Assembly: GCA_002286855.1 (NCBI GenBank)
Contig: NRSV01000001.1
Coordinates: 496,001-560,000 of the forward strand
Source: Bipolaris cookei
Lineage: Eukaryota > Ascomycota > Dothideomycetes > Pleosporales > Pleosporaceae
Reading direction: 5' to 3'
DNA length: 64,000 nt
Position numbers and translations under genes: made by a program. The notes beneath the pieces were generated by a model. It worked only from the letters and a program-made list of their open reading frames with translations. It searched no databases and was not told the origin of the DNA. The stretch's first letter is position 1, and each line of letters begins with the position of its first letter. Below are positions 35,123-45,945 of this stretch, piece by piece.

Positions 35123-36650
35123 ATGGCTGTCAGCGAACAGCCTACTATCTCCGACAACACCGACACCGTTATACTGGGCTGCGGCATCATAGGCCTGTGT
35201 ACTGCCTACTATCTGACCGAAGCCGGGAAAACCAATCCACAAAATGTGCACATTGTCGATTCGAGTGCCAAGTTGTTCCATTGCGCGTCGGGACTCGCGG
35301 CGGGATTCTTGAGTGCTGATTGTATGTACCTGCGGCGGTGTGCTGCACCTTAGAAGTCTCCAGCACACCCACAATTTCTCAATCCACCTCGATTCGTATA
35401 TCTAATTAATAATTTCCCCGTTGTAGGGTTCGCACCATCCGTATCCTCCCTTGGTACTCTATCTTTCAAACTCCACTCGGACCTCGCCCACGCGCACGGC
35501 GGTCGCAAAGCATGGGGTTATTCCTCCTCAACTGGCATTTCGCTCTCGCAAGACAGCGAATCAGCAATTGCCGGTAGCGGCGAAGACTGGCTAGAGAATG
35601 GAACAAGCAGAGCACAATCAGCAAGTCACAATAAACCGCGGGAAGAGCAGGCCACTCGCCCAAGATGGCTGCGACGCACACAAGAAGGAACCATGGAAGT
35701 CATTAGTCGAGACGGGACGACAGCGCAGATAGACCCCTTGAGGTTCTGCGAGTGGGTACTGAAAGAGGTCAAGGCGAGGGGTGTAAGCATACATCAACCT
35801 GCGCGAGCGACAGGTGTGATTCAAGACTCCGAGGGCGTACTAAGTGGTATACGGATACAACAAGGCGACGACGCCGACTCCCAAACCGAGTGTAAGACCC
35901 TCTCACAAGCACACACACACCCTACCAATTTCACACATACTAACTATCTAAAAAAACAGTACCATGCTCCCGCCTCGTAATCGCCTCGGGTGCCTGGTCC
36001 CCCCGCGTCTTCACCACCCTCTTCCCAACCTCCAAATCCCGCATCCCCATCTCCCCACTAGCAGGCCACTCCCTGCTCGTCCGGAACCCGCACTTCGAGC
36101 CGCAAGACGCCGACACTGAAGCCTGCCACGCCGTCTTCGCAACCGACACGCTTGGCTTCTCGCCAGAATGGTTTGCGCGGCTCGGCGGCGAATTGTACTT
36201 GGGGGGTCTGAATAGTACGACTGTGCCGCTGCCAGATGTCGCGACGGATGTGCGGCCGAACGAGAAGGCGATTGAGCAATTGAGGCAGTGCGCACAGGTT
36301 ATGATGATTGCGGTGCCGGAGAGGGAGACGGAGGTTTTGAGGGAGGGTTTGGTATGTTTGATTGCTTTTGTTCGCCCCAATCCCCTTTACATATGTGGTG
36401 CTAATGATTCTGATATGTGTAGTGTTTCCGTCCAGTAACGTCTAGCGGTCGACCGATTGTCGCTCGGATACCAGACGAGAAACTGGGGGGCCTCAAAACA
36501 AAAGAAGAGGCCAAGGGAGGTGTTTTTATTGCTGCAGGACATGGGGCTTGGGGTATTTCACATGCGCCGGGTACGGGATTGGTGCTTTCGGAGTTGATGC
36601 TTGGACAGCCTACTAGTGCGAAGGTGGAGGCGTTGCAGTTTCCATTGTGA
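35123..36650 (+). CDS. FAD-dependent oxidoreductase (DAO fold), Tda3-like
   Basis: Four exons, 35123-35321, 35427-35891, 35960-36351 and 36423-36650 (introns 105, 68 and 71 bp), give 427 residues. The N-terminus has the FAD-binding Rossmann motif VILGCGIIGLCTAYYL, then FHCASGLAAGFLSADWFAPS and LSFKLHSDLA, which resemble the Tda3 group of putative oxidoreductases (linked in yeast to endosome-Golgi recycling). Exon 3 holds the mid-domain RLVIASGAWSP, and the C-terminus has the second FAD contact AAGHGAWGISHAPGTGLVLSELM. All three splice junctions keep the frame, and length is normal for the family. No signal peptide. The DAO assignment is strong; the Tda3 subgroup is from motif memory and less sure. 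Confidence 0.88.
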
Positions 36651-37303
36651 AATTGTCGGCATTTAAAAATGCGTAAGGTCGGGGATTAAGGTATTTATGA
36701 AAAAGAAATAGAGTATTATGACATATAATTTGGTGTATACACGATTTTCTTCACACCTTGGAGAGTTTGCTTACGGCTATGCAGTTGGGCGGTCAAGTAG
36801 TAGTTACGGATCAACTAGAGTGTCTGAACTTGTGATCGGACAGCCCATATTTTGCAAGTGGATAACTTGATCGTTTCAAAGAAAACACGGCAGTTGGATA
36901 GAATCTCTTTGTCGTAAAATAGGCCAAATGTCGAAGAAGATAGTAAAGTAGCATACATCTTAAGGAATCACTACTGCTACAGACTCCAAAAATCTCTACC
37001 TTACCAATACTATCCTGGCTTTTAGTTGTATTCTTCTACATAAGATGGATAGTGTAGTGAGTAAGTGTATGTTTGGGAATAACGTGCTAGAAGTAAATAT
37101 GATACATTCGACATAGCTGACCAAGCTCCTCAGTTTACCCATGCTCCCAGCATCTTTTTGCCATCTCGTGCGCGTAGTTTGCGAGCTTTGGCAGCCGTAC
37201 GGCGTTGAAAACGGATTTCCCGCATGTTTTTCTGTTCTTCGCTTTGATTTTGCCACAAGAAGTAGTACTTGGGCTCACAAAACGGCCATCTTGAACTTCC
37301 TAC
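36651..37303. other. AT-rich spacer
   Basis: No supported gene. A minus-strand frame (37256-36996) may be the eroded tail of the remnant described next. Confidence 0.4.
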
Positions 37304-38448
37304 CTACATATAGCGAACCTCGATCATCAAGGACTGATACTCCGAGATGAGTAGATAACCATCTGCTTCTTCGTTCAATACCCATCCAAACCCGATTCTC
37401 CATCCTCCTATTTGATACGCTTGGAATATAACTCTTTTACGAAAGGGCCTGGCTTCGAGCAAGGCTCCCAGACCAAGCTTTGCAATTCGATTACTTACGA
37501 ATTGCTCAACAATGACATCTGAATTTGATAGACATTTGATAAACTTGTCCCCAACTATGAAGGAATCATGTGTTGAGTGGACATGTAATGAACAGATATT
37601 TGAGCAGGTTACTCCCCCGTAGTTGGAGATAGTTGAGCATGTCTGCTTTGATATCAAGACCAGGGTAATTGGCTAGATCTGACGATAGACCATGCTGATC
37701 TTTGCTCATCTATTTACAGAGCATCTTAATAATATCAAGCTGCATCTTAAAGGCATCTTCGCGAAGCAAAACGCTTGCACTTTGTTGATACAACCACTGA
37801 GAGACCTTAAGGTCCAGTGCAATCACCAGTGAAGATCCATGAGAAGGGCTAGGATCTATTGATAAATCGGCGTCTTCGAGAACATACCGGCAAGTAGTGA
37901 TTTTATCCCGCATCGGTTGAGTCTCAAACCGGTGCAATGTCCCTATCCAAGGAGACTCCCCCCAAATATTCAAGTTTGGTTTTAGGCCAAGCTTTCGAAG
38001 CAGTAGATAAATTTCTGCTATGCTAAAAAAAAATTTGCAGAAATCTAGGCACTGCGTGAGAAACATTTTCAAAAGGCGAGCATGAGGGCCTTACATGAAG
38101 CAAATATTGTCCATAGGAATCGTGCGAGAATGGGTGAATCACCCCGCGACGAAGCAAATCTTGAAACTCTTGTATTATACCACTTCCCACAACATGATTA
38201 ATTTGGCTGAAAAAGCATATAACCAGCGGGAATATAGTGAGACTCGGAACAACTACACCAAATGACCGGCGCTGGATCCACGTCAATCCGTAACCGAGTA
38301 CACTCCAGAGCAAAGTTGTCTCATAGTCTTCAGAAGCGATTGCTTCATGGTCATGTTCATGGCCTGATATCCTTCGCTTCGAGTTTCCTGGTATGCGCCG
38401 AACTATTTTTCGCCGAGAATGACAACGAGTCTGGGGAGGGTGCAACAC
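37304..38448 (-). pseudogene. Decayed ankyrin-like protein gene
   Basis: Minus-strand fragments from 38448 read a hydrophobic segment (VPSLTIFPLVICFF) and then GIIQEFQDLLRRGVIHPFSHDSYGQ, which looks like the degenerate ankyrin unit found in many Pleosporales orphan proteins. A possible 72-bp intron (38023-38094) is followed by IAEIYLLLRKLGLKPN and further residues to a stop near 37710; the frame then resumes around 37657. The phases on the two sides of the intron do not match and stops separate the pieces, so I call it broken. Its N-terminus overlaps the 5' edge of the LINE fragment at 38419. No clear family, low certainty. Confidence 0.4.
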
Positions 38449-39290
38449 AAGTGCCTTTTAAAGATCACAGGCGCGTACAAACGAACACCAACTGCAGCCA
38501 TCGAGAAAGAAAGCGGCACCCCACCGGTGGACATTTACGTCGACATCCTGGCACGGCAGAGAGCAATCAAGACCGGGAAACACCCAGTTACTCAGGAGAT
38601 CAACAGGAAGATGGACGAAATATGGGCATCAATCAAGTCTAGACAAGAAAGGAAGCGGAGGGGACGGACCCCCGCCCCCTCGTGAATCCAGAATTACCCA
38701 TGACTACATACCGCACATCTTGTTTGGAAATAATCGAGGAGAGACAACGGAGCAACACCCAGACGCCAGTCCGGGGCCGCCAAGTGCAGGCCCGAAGCGG
38801 CTCAAAGGAACTGGGCCAGCTGTGCACCGAGGAATGGGAACGGAGGTGGAAGGCGGAAAAGATCAAAGCACATCGGACGGCACCTACCTGGAAAGACCAC
38901 TGGAGCTTCCAACCACTACACCTGTACGACGACAAACCCAAACATCTCGCCACAGCCATCATGCTACTAAGGACCGAAGTCCTCGGGCTCCAGGCATGGC
39001 TGACGAAGATTGGCATACCTGGAGCGGCCCCTCACTGTACATGTGGCCACAACAGACAGACGCTCACTCACGTCCTTGCATACTGCTTGGACACGAAGGA
39101 AGTTAGGGCTAAACTCCTTACTAGAGCGGGCACAGCCTAGATCCACGAACTTCTCAGAGACAAGAACAAGGCGGCCATAGCCGGACAGTGGCTCCTAGAC
39201 ACAGGCCTACTCGAGCACCTAAAAGTCGCGATCGAGATTGAAGCAACAGACACGACGGAGTGGAAACCATTTCACATACTTAACTCTTGA
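38419..39290 (+). mobile_element. 5'-truncated LINE (Tad1-like) retrotransposon tail
   Basis: Encodes the region after the reverse transcriptase and the end of the RNase H/zinc-finger part of fungal LINEs. CLLKITGAYKRTPTAAIEKESGTPP is followed, in other frames, by ATAIMLLRTEVLGLQAWL and the Cys/His motif CTCGHNRQTLTHVLAYC. Decayed: a TGA at 38683-38685, a frame change, and TAG at 39138-39140, after which the same frame continues (IHELLRDKNKAAIAGQWLL) to 39290. Truncation at the 5' side is typical of LINE insertion. No poly-A tail is visible at the end. Confidence 0.75.
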
Positions 39291-40745
39291 CAATGAGCTA
39301 GCTATACACATACACTCTGCTACCCCAAAGAGGGGCAACACAGTCAAAGGCGGCACCGGGAGGAGAAAGGACCGGATAAGTAACGAGAAGTAGCAGAGGT
39401 GTCTAAGCAGGATAATCTGCTAGGTTTGCTCTACACGCCTAGAATAGAAAGATAGTGTTCATAGATCCGAAAGGAAACCATGTAGCACTCTAAATTTATT
39501 TATTTATTAGTAGAAATATCAATACCAGACTCTCCAAGTTTAATGTAAAAGGCATGTTGTGGGATGAACGTTTTATAGGAGTTCAGGTGACGCTGATAAG
39601 TAGTCTCATATTAACAAACCCAAAAAATCCTAGAGAGCCCAGAAGAATCGAGTTCATATTATCCAGATCAGTTGCGGACCCCTCACTCCCAAAATGGATC
39701 AGATTTTCAAGCTACAGTCGCAGAAATAAAACTGCGAGGACTAACAAGTGACCACAGAGCGACCGCACACCTCCTCCCGTATTTTAACCGACCCGAATCT
39801 TACTTACAGTAAGTAAGTACGTACAGCGTAGCTAGCATCCCCCCGCTCGGGCCTTACTAAGACTTGTATCTAGATACCTGCTGTTTAGTTTCCGTACGTA
39901 AGGTAAGCTCCTTGAGCTATGTCATTGTAATCTATCCTATACCTGTTGTTTACTGAACCAACTTATACTACCATCTGTACACCCCATCTGAAAAGGGAGA
40001 AGGTTTCTTGTATTACTCAAGCTGCGCAAGAATGCAGCGTTGTGCGCTTAATTTTGATTCTAAGGCACTACTAGAAGCCAAATGCTTACTATGACCAACC
40101 GGCAACTTCAATCGAAGACTTCTTTGACACCTATATGTGCTACTTTGAAACGCTTCATAAGCCCGCAATATCCCCTGCTAGGACTACGATAAAAGATATA
40201 GCCTTAAGAATAAGTAGCTAGAATGCCCAGTTAGTAACATCTAGGTCCCTACACACGTTTTTAAGAACCTATTCACCTTCATCTCCATTCCTCAATCCAC
40301 TAAACCCAATCCAAGATCCATCTTAGAAATTAGAGTTGTCCTCCAATTCCGTGATCTAGAAAAAAAACAGAACGTCTAGAAGCTACTTACCTAGCTGTCA
40401 CTCCATTTTATCCACTAGCGCATACATTACTAAAATAACGCAATTAATATCTAGTGCTGATTTGCTCTATATTTTCTCCTCTTTAGGCGAAACGAGAGAT
40501 TTATTTTCTAGCTCGAGCTTCGCAATCTCTTATCTCTAGCTGAAAAAGGAATTACAGTTTTTTTTGCTCCGGTGGATAGTAGACGCTGGCCTAAGTACGC
40601 TAGAAAATGAGTAACCCACTGCTACGAGGTATGGTATATGGTAGTGGTCGTATGGGCGGTGGGTAAAGGTATAGGTAAGGTTGCTAAGACCTTTGGGTAG
40701 AAGTAGGGGTAAAGTAGAGGTAGGCTTACATAAAACGCACAATTC
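39291..40745. other. AT-rich repeat-derived sequence, no gene
   Basis: No open frame of note. TAG- and CTAG-rich texture (many CTAGCT, CTAGAT and TAAGTAAGTACGTAC words) suggests old, mutated transposon sequence, but I cannot assign it to a family. Confidence 0.4.
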
Positions 40746-40940
40746 TCAATGCCATAGAATACATGCCAGCAGGGGGTGAGTATTCGCATCCAATAACCAT
40801 CTAACCGGCGTATGGTAGTAAACAGGTAGTAGGGATAGAGGTTTTATGCCAATACCTCTGTAAGCCTGTTGGTTATCCTTGCCTACAAGGACCTTGATAC
40901 AGCCGAGCATAGAGAGCATAATACTGGTTTCATCTATGTT
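40746..40940 (-). mobile_element. Decayed pogo/Fot1-type transposase fragment, second family
   Basis: Minus-strand reading NIDETSIMLSMLGCIKVLVGK, then AYRGIGIKP, matches the catalytic-Asp block of fungal Fot1/MarCry-type transposases (family form NMDETGVMLSMLGSVKVLVGK). After about 40 residues similarity fades into stops. It differs clearly from the NFDETGFQMG family elsewhere in the window. No ends found. Confidence 0.65.
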
Positions 40941-41492
40941 TTACACATTCTTCGGCACGATATCTAGTCTACGAAGCTTCTGTTTGATTGTTTCAAATTA
41001 GTGTATGCATTTGTTGTATATGTTGTTATCATGACATTCCCATGGCGCTTATTCATAGTATCAAGTCAGTAAGAGCCCTCTCCTCAGACAGGTCACGCAT
41101 TGCTAGCTTTCCGCTTCTACCTTTCTCGAGGGCTGATATTTACTCACAATAGATAAATTATTCGGCAGCAACCGCAACACCGCATAATCTTGTAATTAGG
41201 CGTACTCGACACTTTGGATAGTAGTAATCAAAACATGTACCAGTGATGAAACAAAGTTCAATTGACGTGCATGCAGGAAAATCGCTTTTGTAGGAAAATT
41301 CGTTCTGCCTAGCAGTTGTTCCGTTGCAGGTGGATGCACATAAATTGACTCCATTCAAAAATTGATTATTGTAATCCTTCCTCATCGCCCTTTTACGTAT
41401 TTCCACCTCCTTCTTCGTTACCCATCCATTTTTTTTTCAACTTCATTATATAGCACTGTAAATCCACATACATCATCTCTAAAAAATCTCTT

Positions 41493-42077
41493 TTACCTAC
41501 ACCTCCACGCATGCCACCTCTCTCCCTCCTCCCCTTTCACCCCATGATGAATCCGCATGTTCTCCAAAAACAACACTTTACTCCCGTGCTTATCGCATAG
41601 TCCCCGTGCATAATATCGATCTCTTGGTCGTAAAATCGCGCCTCGGGGACGACCTACCCAGCACCTTTTTTGCTTTTGCGCGTGCTTCTTGCGCTTTTGT
41701 TGGGTGGGTTCCTTGTCACTTTCGTCACCGGAGGAGCAGGAAGAGGAAGAATAGGAAGGTGCGGGGGTGTAGGGGAGGAGGAAGTGGGGGAAGGTGGGTG
41801 CGCCCTGGGGACCGGGGGTGTTGGGAGCGGTGGGGATGGGAGGGTTGGTGGTGTTGTGGGAGCGAGGGAGGAGGTTTGATAGGAAGGTGGTCAGTTTTTG
41901 GAGGAGGAGGGATATACTGTATTCGGGGGTTGAGTTGGCCGATTTGATAGTTGCTATCGAATCATCAGTGTAGAGGCTGTAGTTGTTATTCTTGGTGGTA
42001 GAAGTCTGGACCTGTGCGGCATTAGTGGCTGGAATATTGATCGATGATGATGTTTGTTGTTGAGTGTATGTAGCCAT
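41493..42077 (-). CDS. Hypothetical low-complexity protein
   Basis: Single open frame of 194 codons with an ATG at 42077. The N-terminal half is Thr/Ser/Asn-rich, the middle is Pro-rich (PPIPTAPNTPGPQG), then a Ser run and acidic patch (SSSSCSSGDESDKE), a basic patch (KRKKHAQKQKR) and a C-terminal segment with Cys, Trp and His (GLCDKHGSKVLF, HAWRCR). No known family, signal peptide or membrane segment. It could be an orphan gene or chance; the ATG and length favour a gene only mildly. Confidence 0.4.
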   Translation of the reverse strand: MATYTQQQTSSSINIPATNAAQVQTSTTKNNNYSLYTDDSIATIKSANSTPEYSISLLLQKLTTFLSNLLPRSHNTTNPPIPTAPNTPGPQGAPTFPHFLLPYTPAPSYSSSSCSSGDESDKEPTQQKRKKHAQKQKRCWVGRPRGAILRPRDRYYARGLCDKHGSKVLFLENMRIHHGVKGEEGERWHAWRCR

Positions 42078-42415
42078 TTTGTAAGAAGCTGTGCTTTTTC
42101 AGGCTGCTTTGCATGTGGTGCGGAGGTATATATGTATGGAAATGGTATTCGCTCAGAGATGGAAAGAACGTGTAGTGTGAGAATAGAGAGCGCTTATGTA
42201 TTTCATCGTGAGGTTATTATAATAGATGGGCAACGATGTGTTGTTAACCACTTTACTCATAAAGTGCTGTTACCTTGCTGTCGGAGGTATTCACTTGCAT
42301 CCAAATCATCATGTATCATTGAATAATCATGCCAGCAAAGACAGTAACAGCAGTCGTGGAGAAGGAAAAGGGTACGTGGGTATGCGTCATCAATATTCAA
42401 TTGTATTCCTCAACA

Positions 42416-43169
42416 TTAAAGATCCTTAACCAAAGTCACAACGATACCATTCACACCAGGACCGCCACTCTCCCCTCCGTCCAACACCTGCTGGCAAAGC
42501 CTAAACCCAATACTTTCGTAAAACGCCCGAGCCTTTACATTCGACTGCACCATATCTAAATGCACACCGCTCGCCCCCAACTCTCTAGCCTTATCAACGA
42601 ATCTCTTCATCAGCACAGTTCCCCACCCCTTCCTCTGATACTCTTTCAATATATCAATATGAATATGTGCCGGATACTGCCGTAACGTCTCAGGCCACGG
42701 TTGCAACATACTACAATAAACCTCGTACACCGCTTTCCGAAAATGCCTAATATCTTCTTTTTCCATGAGTGACGCAGCGTCATCGTCACCACCTATGTGT
42801 ACATCAGGAGGAGGAACAAGCGTGCGGTCTACACTTGGAGCAAACTCTTCGTGCCAGCGCTGCACAAGAGATAGCGTGTCTGCTGTGCCGATGCAGTACC
42901 CGACTACGCGCCCGTTGCCATCGTCAAGCACAAAACATGTTTCTGGTGTTAGGGCGACATAGGGCTTGTACCATAGGTGTGAGCCTATGGTGCGTGCGGG
43001 TTCCCAGTCGAGAACTGGGTCGATGGTTGAGAGATACTGCGGGAGCAGTGTTGTTAGTACATGCCAGTGGGTGAGCTGGTTGTTGTGGATGTATACGTAC
43101 CACGTGCATGCCATGCTGGAAGTCACGGGATGCATCATATGGTCGTACAAACGGCATTGCTTCCGCCAT
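42416..43169 (-). CDS. GNAT-family N-acetyltransferase
   Basis: Acetyl-CoA-dependent acetyltransferase, 229 residues from two exons, 43169-43101 and 43036-42416, with a 64-bp phase-0 intron (GTACGT..CGCAG). Start MAEAMPFVRPYDASRD. GNAT features: beta-strand FVLDDGNGRVVGYCIGTAD, the acetyl-CoA loop in HIDILKEYQRKGWGTVLMKRF (Q/RxxGxG/A form), then GASGVHLDMVQSNVKARAFYESIGF, the classic motif B with the N-A-x-x-x-Y/F-E pattern. The layout resembles fungal GNATs related to the acetyltransferase-like part of O-GlcNAcase. Substrate unknown. The gene is complete. Confidence 0.9.
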
Positions 43170-44256
43170 TTAGTGTCGGAGTTGGATGGCTTGAGGATTG
43201 AATGTTTCCAACGCCACGTTCACTTTTATATGGATACCCTAATTCTAAGGCGCGGGAGAAAGAAAGCTTGATAGAAGCGATATGATATATAGTTATATGT
43301 GAAATACAAAATGTATGTCAGACAGTGGCAGCGCCAGCTGCGAGGCTGCGGGGATGGAGGGGCTGCATCTGTTTGCGATTGGCTGCTTAGTACCGTAATA
43401 TATATTTCCTGTCGTCCAGATGAACACTGAAAATGTATGCGTAGGTACCTAGTTGAAGGAGAAGCAATCAAACTGATCTTCAGGGCCATTTGAGTTTGAA
43501 GAAAAGTTAACTTTCTTGCGCGCAATAAGGATCACTTGCTATCCAATGCAACAATTCTATGGTTAAGAAAAAATACGATTGTGAGCAAATGATAAGGACT
43601 AGGGGCGATAATAAGATTTTTTGTTAACCTATTATATTTCAGATGATTCTAAGATTGCAGGCCGTTCGTTGGTAATCCGGAATTGCAGTTCCTCTTTTAG
43701 TTACATCCGCCCTTTCCGTAGATTCAGCCCCACGGGTTGCCAGTTCCGGTCCCTAGCAACGTTCGGGGTTGATTTTTTGTTTATTCTACCAAAGCTGTGA
43801 AGATCAGTTCGGAGATACGATGATCCGATCAACATCCCGTCAAAAACAAATAGTTTCCGTTGTCACAAACTGAATGGCCATCTTACCATGTCTCACATCG
43901 TACATATTCCAGAATCACACTTAGCAAGTGATCATTGAAAAACATCTCTAATTCCCTTGCAGACAGCAATTTATATACAATAATCCGAGTAAGCATTGAT
44001 TCATAGTCCGTGTTACGAATAACAATAAAGTCATTCACTCAAGCACATGAGCTGTCCAAGCCCAATGACAATAGTGTTGGAACAAATAGCGGCACACCAA
44101 ACGCCAAAAGATAACGATCACCTCCCCCAATACCATGAAGATCCGCCGTTTCCTCCCACCCTAATTGAAGTATATGTAATGGGAATGAGTATGCAAAGCC
44201 CGATGTTCCCAGTTGATGAATGTCCACAAAAACACTGCATGATACCAAGAAAACGC
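43170..44256. other. Intergenic, no gene supported
   Basis: Between two minus-strand genes; AT-rich and without significant open frames. It should hold the GNAT promoter and the MPE1 3' region. Confidence 0.5.
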
Positions 44257-45945
44257 TCAGAGGTAGCGATAATCTGGAGCACGAGATCTGCGATTGCGAC
44301 CTCGAGGATTAACTGGTTGCCTATCATATGCATCATTATCCTGTTGCCCCTGCGCACCGCCCCATTGCCCTTGCATTTGTCCTCCGCCCCATCCATACTG
44401 CTGTTGCTGGCCGAACTGCTGACCATACTGTTGCTGTTGACCATACCCAAAGTTCTGCTGGGGAAACCACCCTTGTTGCGGCCCTTGTTGTTGGTGTTGC
44501 TGTGAAAAACCCATCTGGTAGCCATTTTGGAAGCCCATTTGGTTTGGCATCTGCATGGGCATTGGCATTGGCATAGGCATAGGCATCGGCATGTTCATTG
44601 GCATGCCTATTGGTTCCATTGGCGCGTTTTTGAGCATTTCCATTTGCTGAATAAATTCCTGTTCCATCTTCGACGCGGGGTCGGCTGCTTGACGCATTGC
44701 TTTTGGTGCAGTTGGTGGCTTGATATCTGTCGGAGGCTCTTTGCGCTTTTTAGAAGAAGTAGAGTCAGTATCGGAGACTTCGTCCGCCACTGCCGCAACA
44801 GAAGCACTAGTAGCACTAGTAGTATTTGCAGTGTCATTTGCGACGGGAGAATTTGCGTTGTCAGTAGCATGGGATTGAGAAACTGATTCATTTGTTGAAG
44901 CAACTGCTGCCTTTGCTGCCTTCTCCTTCTCTGCTGCCTTCTCTGCGTCGTATGCCTTGAGAGACTTGACCATATCATCGTCGGCAATAAGATCATCCAT
45001 CAAAACATCCTCCTTTGCACAGTTGGGGCAAACCAAATCACCATCTGCAAGTGCATTGTCAATGCACTCGCGGCAGTATGTCTTACCACAACATGGGGTT
45101 TTAACAGGGTCAACAAATCTCTGGTTATCGATTGGGCATTCGAGTCCGCGTTCGCGAAGCTCTTTGCTGGCGGCATCAGCGCTCGCTGCGCGCGCTCGTG
45201 ATGCGTTTGTCTTCTCTTGAAACTTGTCCCAAGCTTTTGTGTCTGTCATGACCTGTACATATTCTCCATCGGCGTTGAGCATAATGCCCTTCGCAGCTTC
45301 CTCGTCGACAGGCTTTTCAACCTTTTTCAGGAAGGACTGTGGTATACCAGTCGTGCGCTTGGCTTGGAAAGCGGGTTTAAAGTCGGGGTCGTCGTTGGTG
45401 GGGCAGGCCTGTATCCAGTGGCCTTTGATGTTACAGCGGCGGCAGACGTAACCTGGTGGCGGTGGGTGCGACGGGACGACTACATTCTTGGTGTTGTTTT
45501 TGCGATAGACCGGCTTCGCGTGTGAAAGGGCCTCTTTCTGGGCATCCCAAGCCATGGCGGATTCTGCCAGGAAAGCCGCCTCGGCATCTTCTGGTGTTGC
45601 ATTGTTCGCTTGAGGTAGAGGAGCCGCAGGCTTCGTTTGTGTAGTGATTGCGCGTGACGGCGCCTTGCCTGTGACATAGCGTGCTGCCCTGCCCTGCCCT
45701 TTTGGAGCAGGGCGCCGTATCGCAATGACGGTGGAGGATCGCGGTATCAGTGTAGTATCGTCCTTGTATTCTGAAGCTGGATCATCTTGCGGGAAGATGT
45801 GGAGGTTGAAGTCGGTTCCATCGCCCAGGCCGCTCGCGCTGATGATCTCCTTCTTAAGTTCGAAGACGCTCAGATCGGTGCCATTGAAGATTATGCGTTC
45901 GCTGTCCCTAGAGTTTTTGAATTTATAGAAAATGGACGAAGTCAT
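44257..45945 (-). CDS. MPE1: Mpe1, cleavage and polyadenylation factor subunit
   Basis: Mpe1 is a subunit of the nuclear cleavage and polyadenylation factor that processes mRNA 3' ends. Single exon, 562 residues, ATG at 45945. Domains: N-terminal ubiquitin-like DWNN domain (SSIFYKFKNSRDSERIIFNG); CCHC zinc knuckle near residue 170 (CRRCNIKGHWIQAC); RING/U-box-like Cys motif near 290 (CPIDNQRFVDPVKTPCCG, CRECIDNALADGDLVCPNC); Lys/Ala-rich helix; and a disordered C-terminus with PKAMRQAADPASKMEQEF, a run of Met-Pro dipeptides and Gln-rich repeats, ending in an Arg-rich tail (RGRNRRSRAPDYRYL). Domain order matches yeast Mpe1 and animal RBBP6. Confidence 0.94.
   Translation of the reverse strand: MTSSIFYKFKNSRDSERIIFNGTDLSVFELKKEIISASGLGDGTDFNLHIFPQDDPASEYKDDTTLIPRSSTVIAIRRPAPKGQGRAARYVTGKAPSRAITTQTKPAAPLPQANNATPEDAEAAFLAESAMAWDAQKEALSHAKPVYRKNNTKNVVVPSHPPPPGYVCRRCNIKGHWIQACPTNDDPDFKPAFQAKRTTGIPQSFLKKVEKPVDEEAAKGIMLNADGEYVQVMTDTKAWDKFQEKTNASRARAASADAASKELRERGLECPIDNQRFVDPVKTPCCGKTYCRECIDNALADGDLVCPNCAKEDVLMDDLIADDDMVKSLKAYDAEKAAEKEKAAKAAVASTNESVSQSHATDNANSPVANDTANTTSATSASVAAVADEVSDTDSTSSKKRKEPPTDIKPPTAPKAMRQAADPASKMEQEFIQQMEMLKNAPMEPIGMPMNMPMPMPMPMPMPMQMPNQMGFQNGYQMGFSQQHQQQGPQQGWFPQQNFGYGQQQQYGQQFGQQQQYGWGGGQMQGQWGGAQGQQDNDAYDRQPVNPRGRNRRSRAPDYRYL

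Noticed and set aside
41606..41947. Gly-rich plus-strand frame
   Set aside because: Shadow of the Pro/Ser-rich minus-strand frame at 41493-42077.
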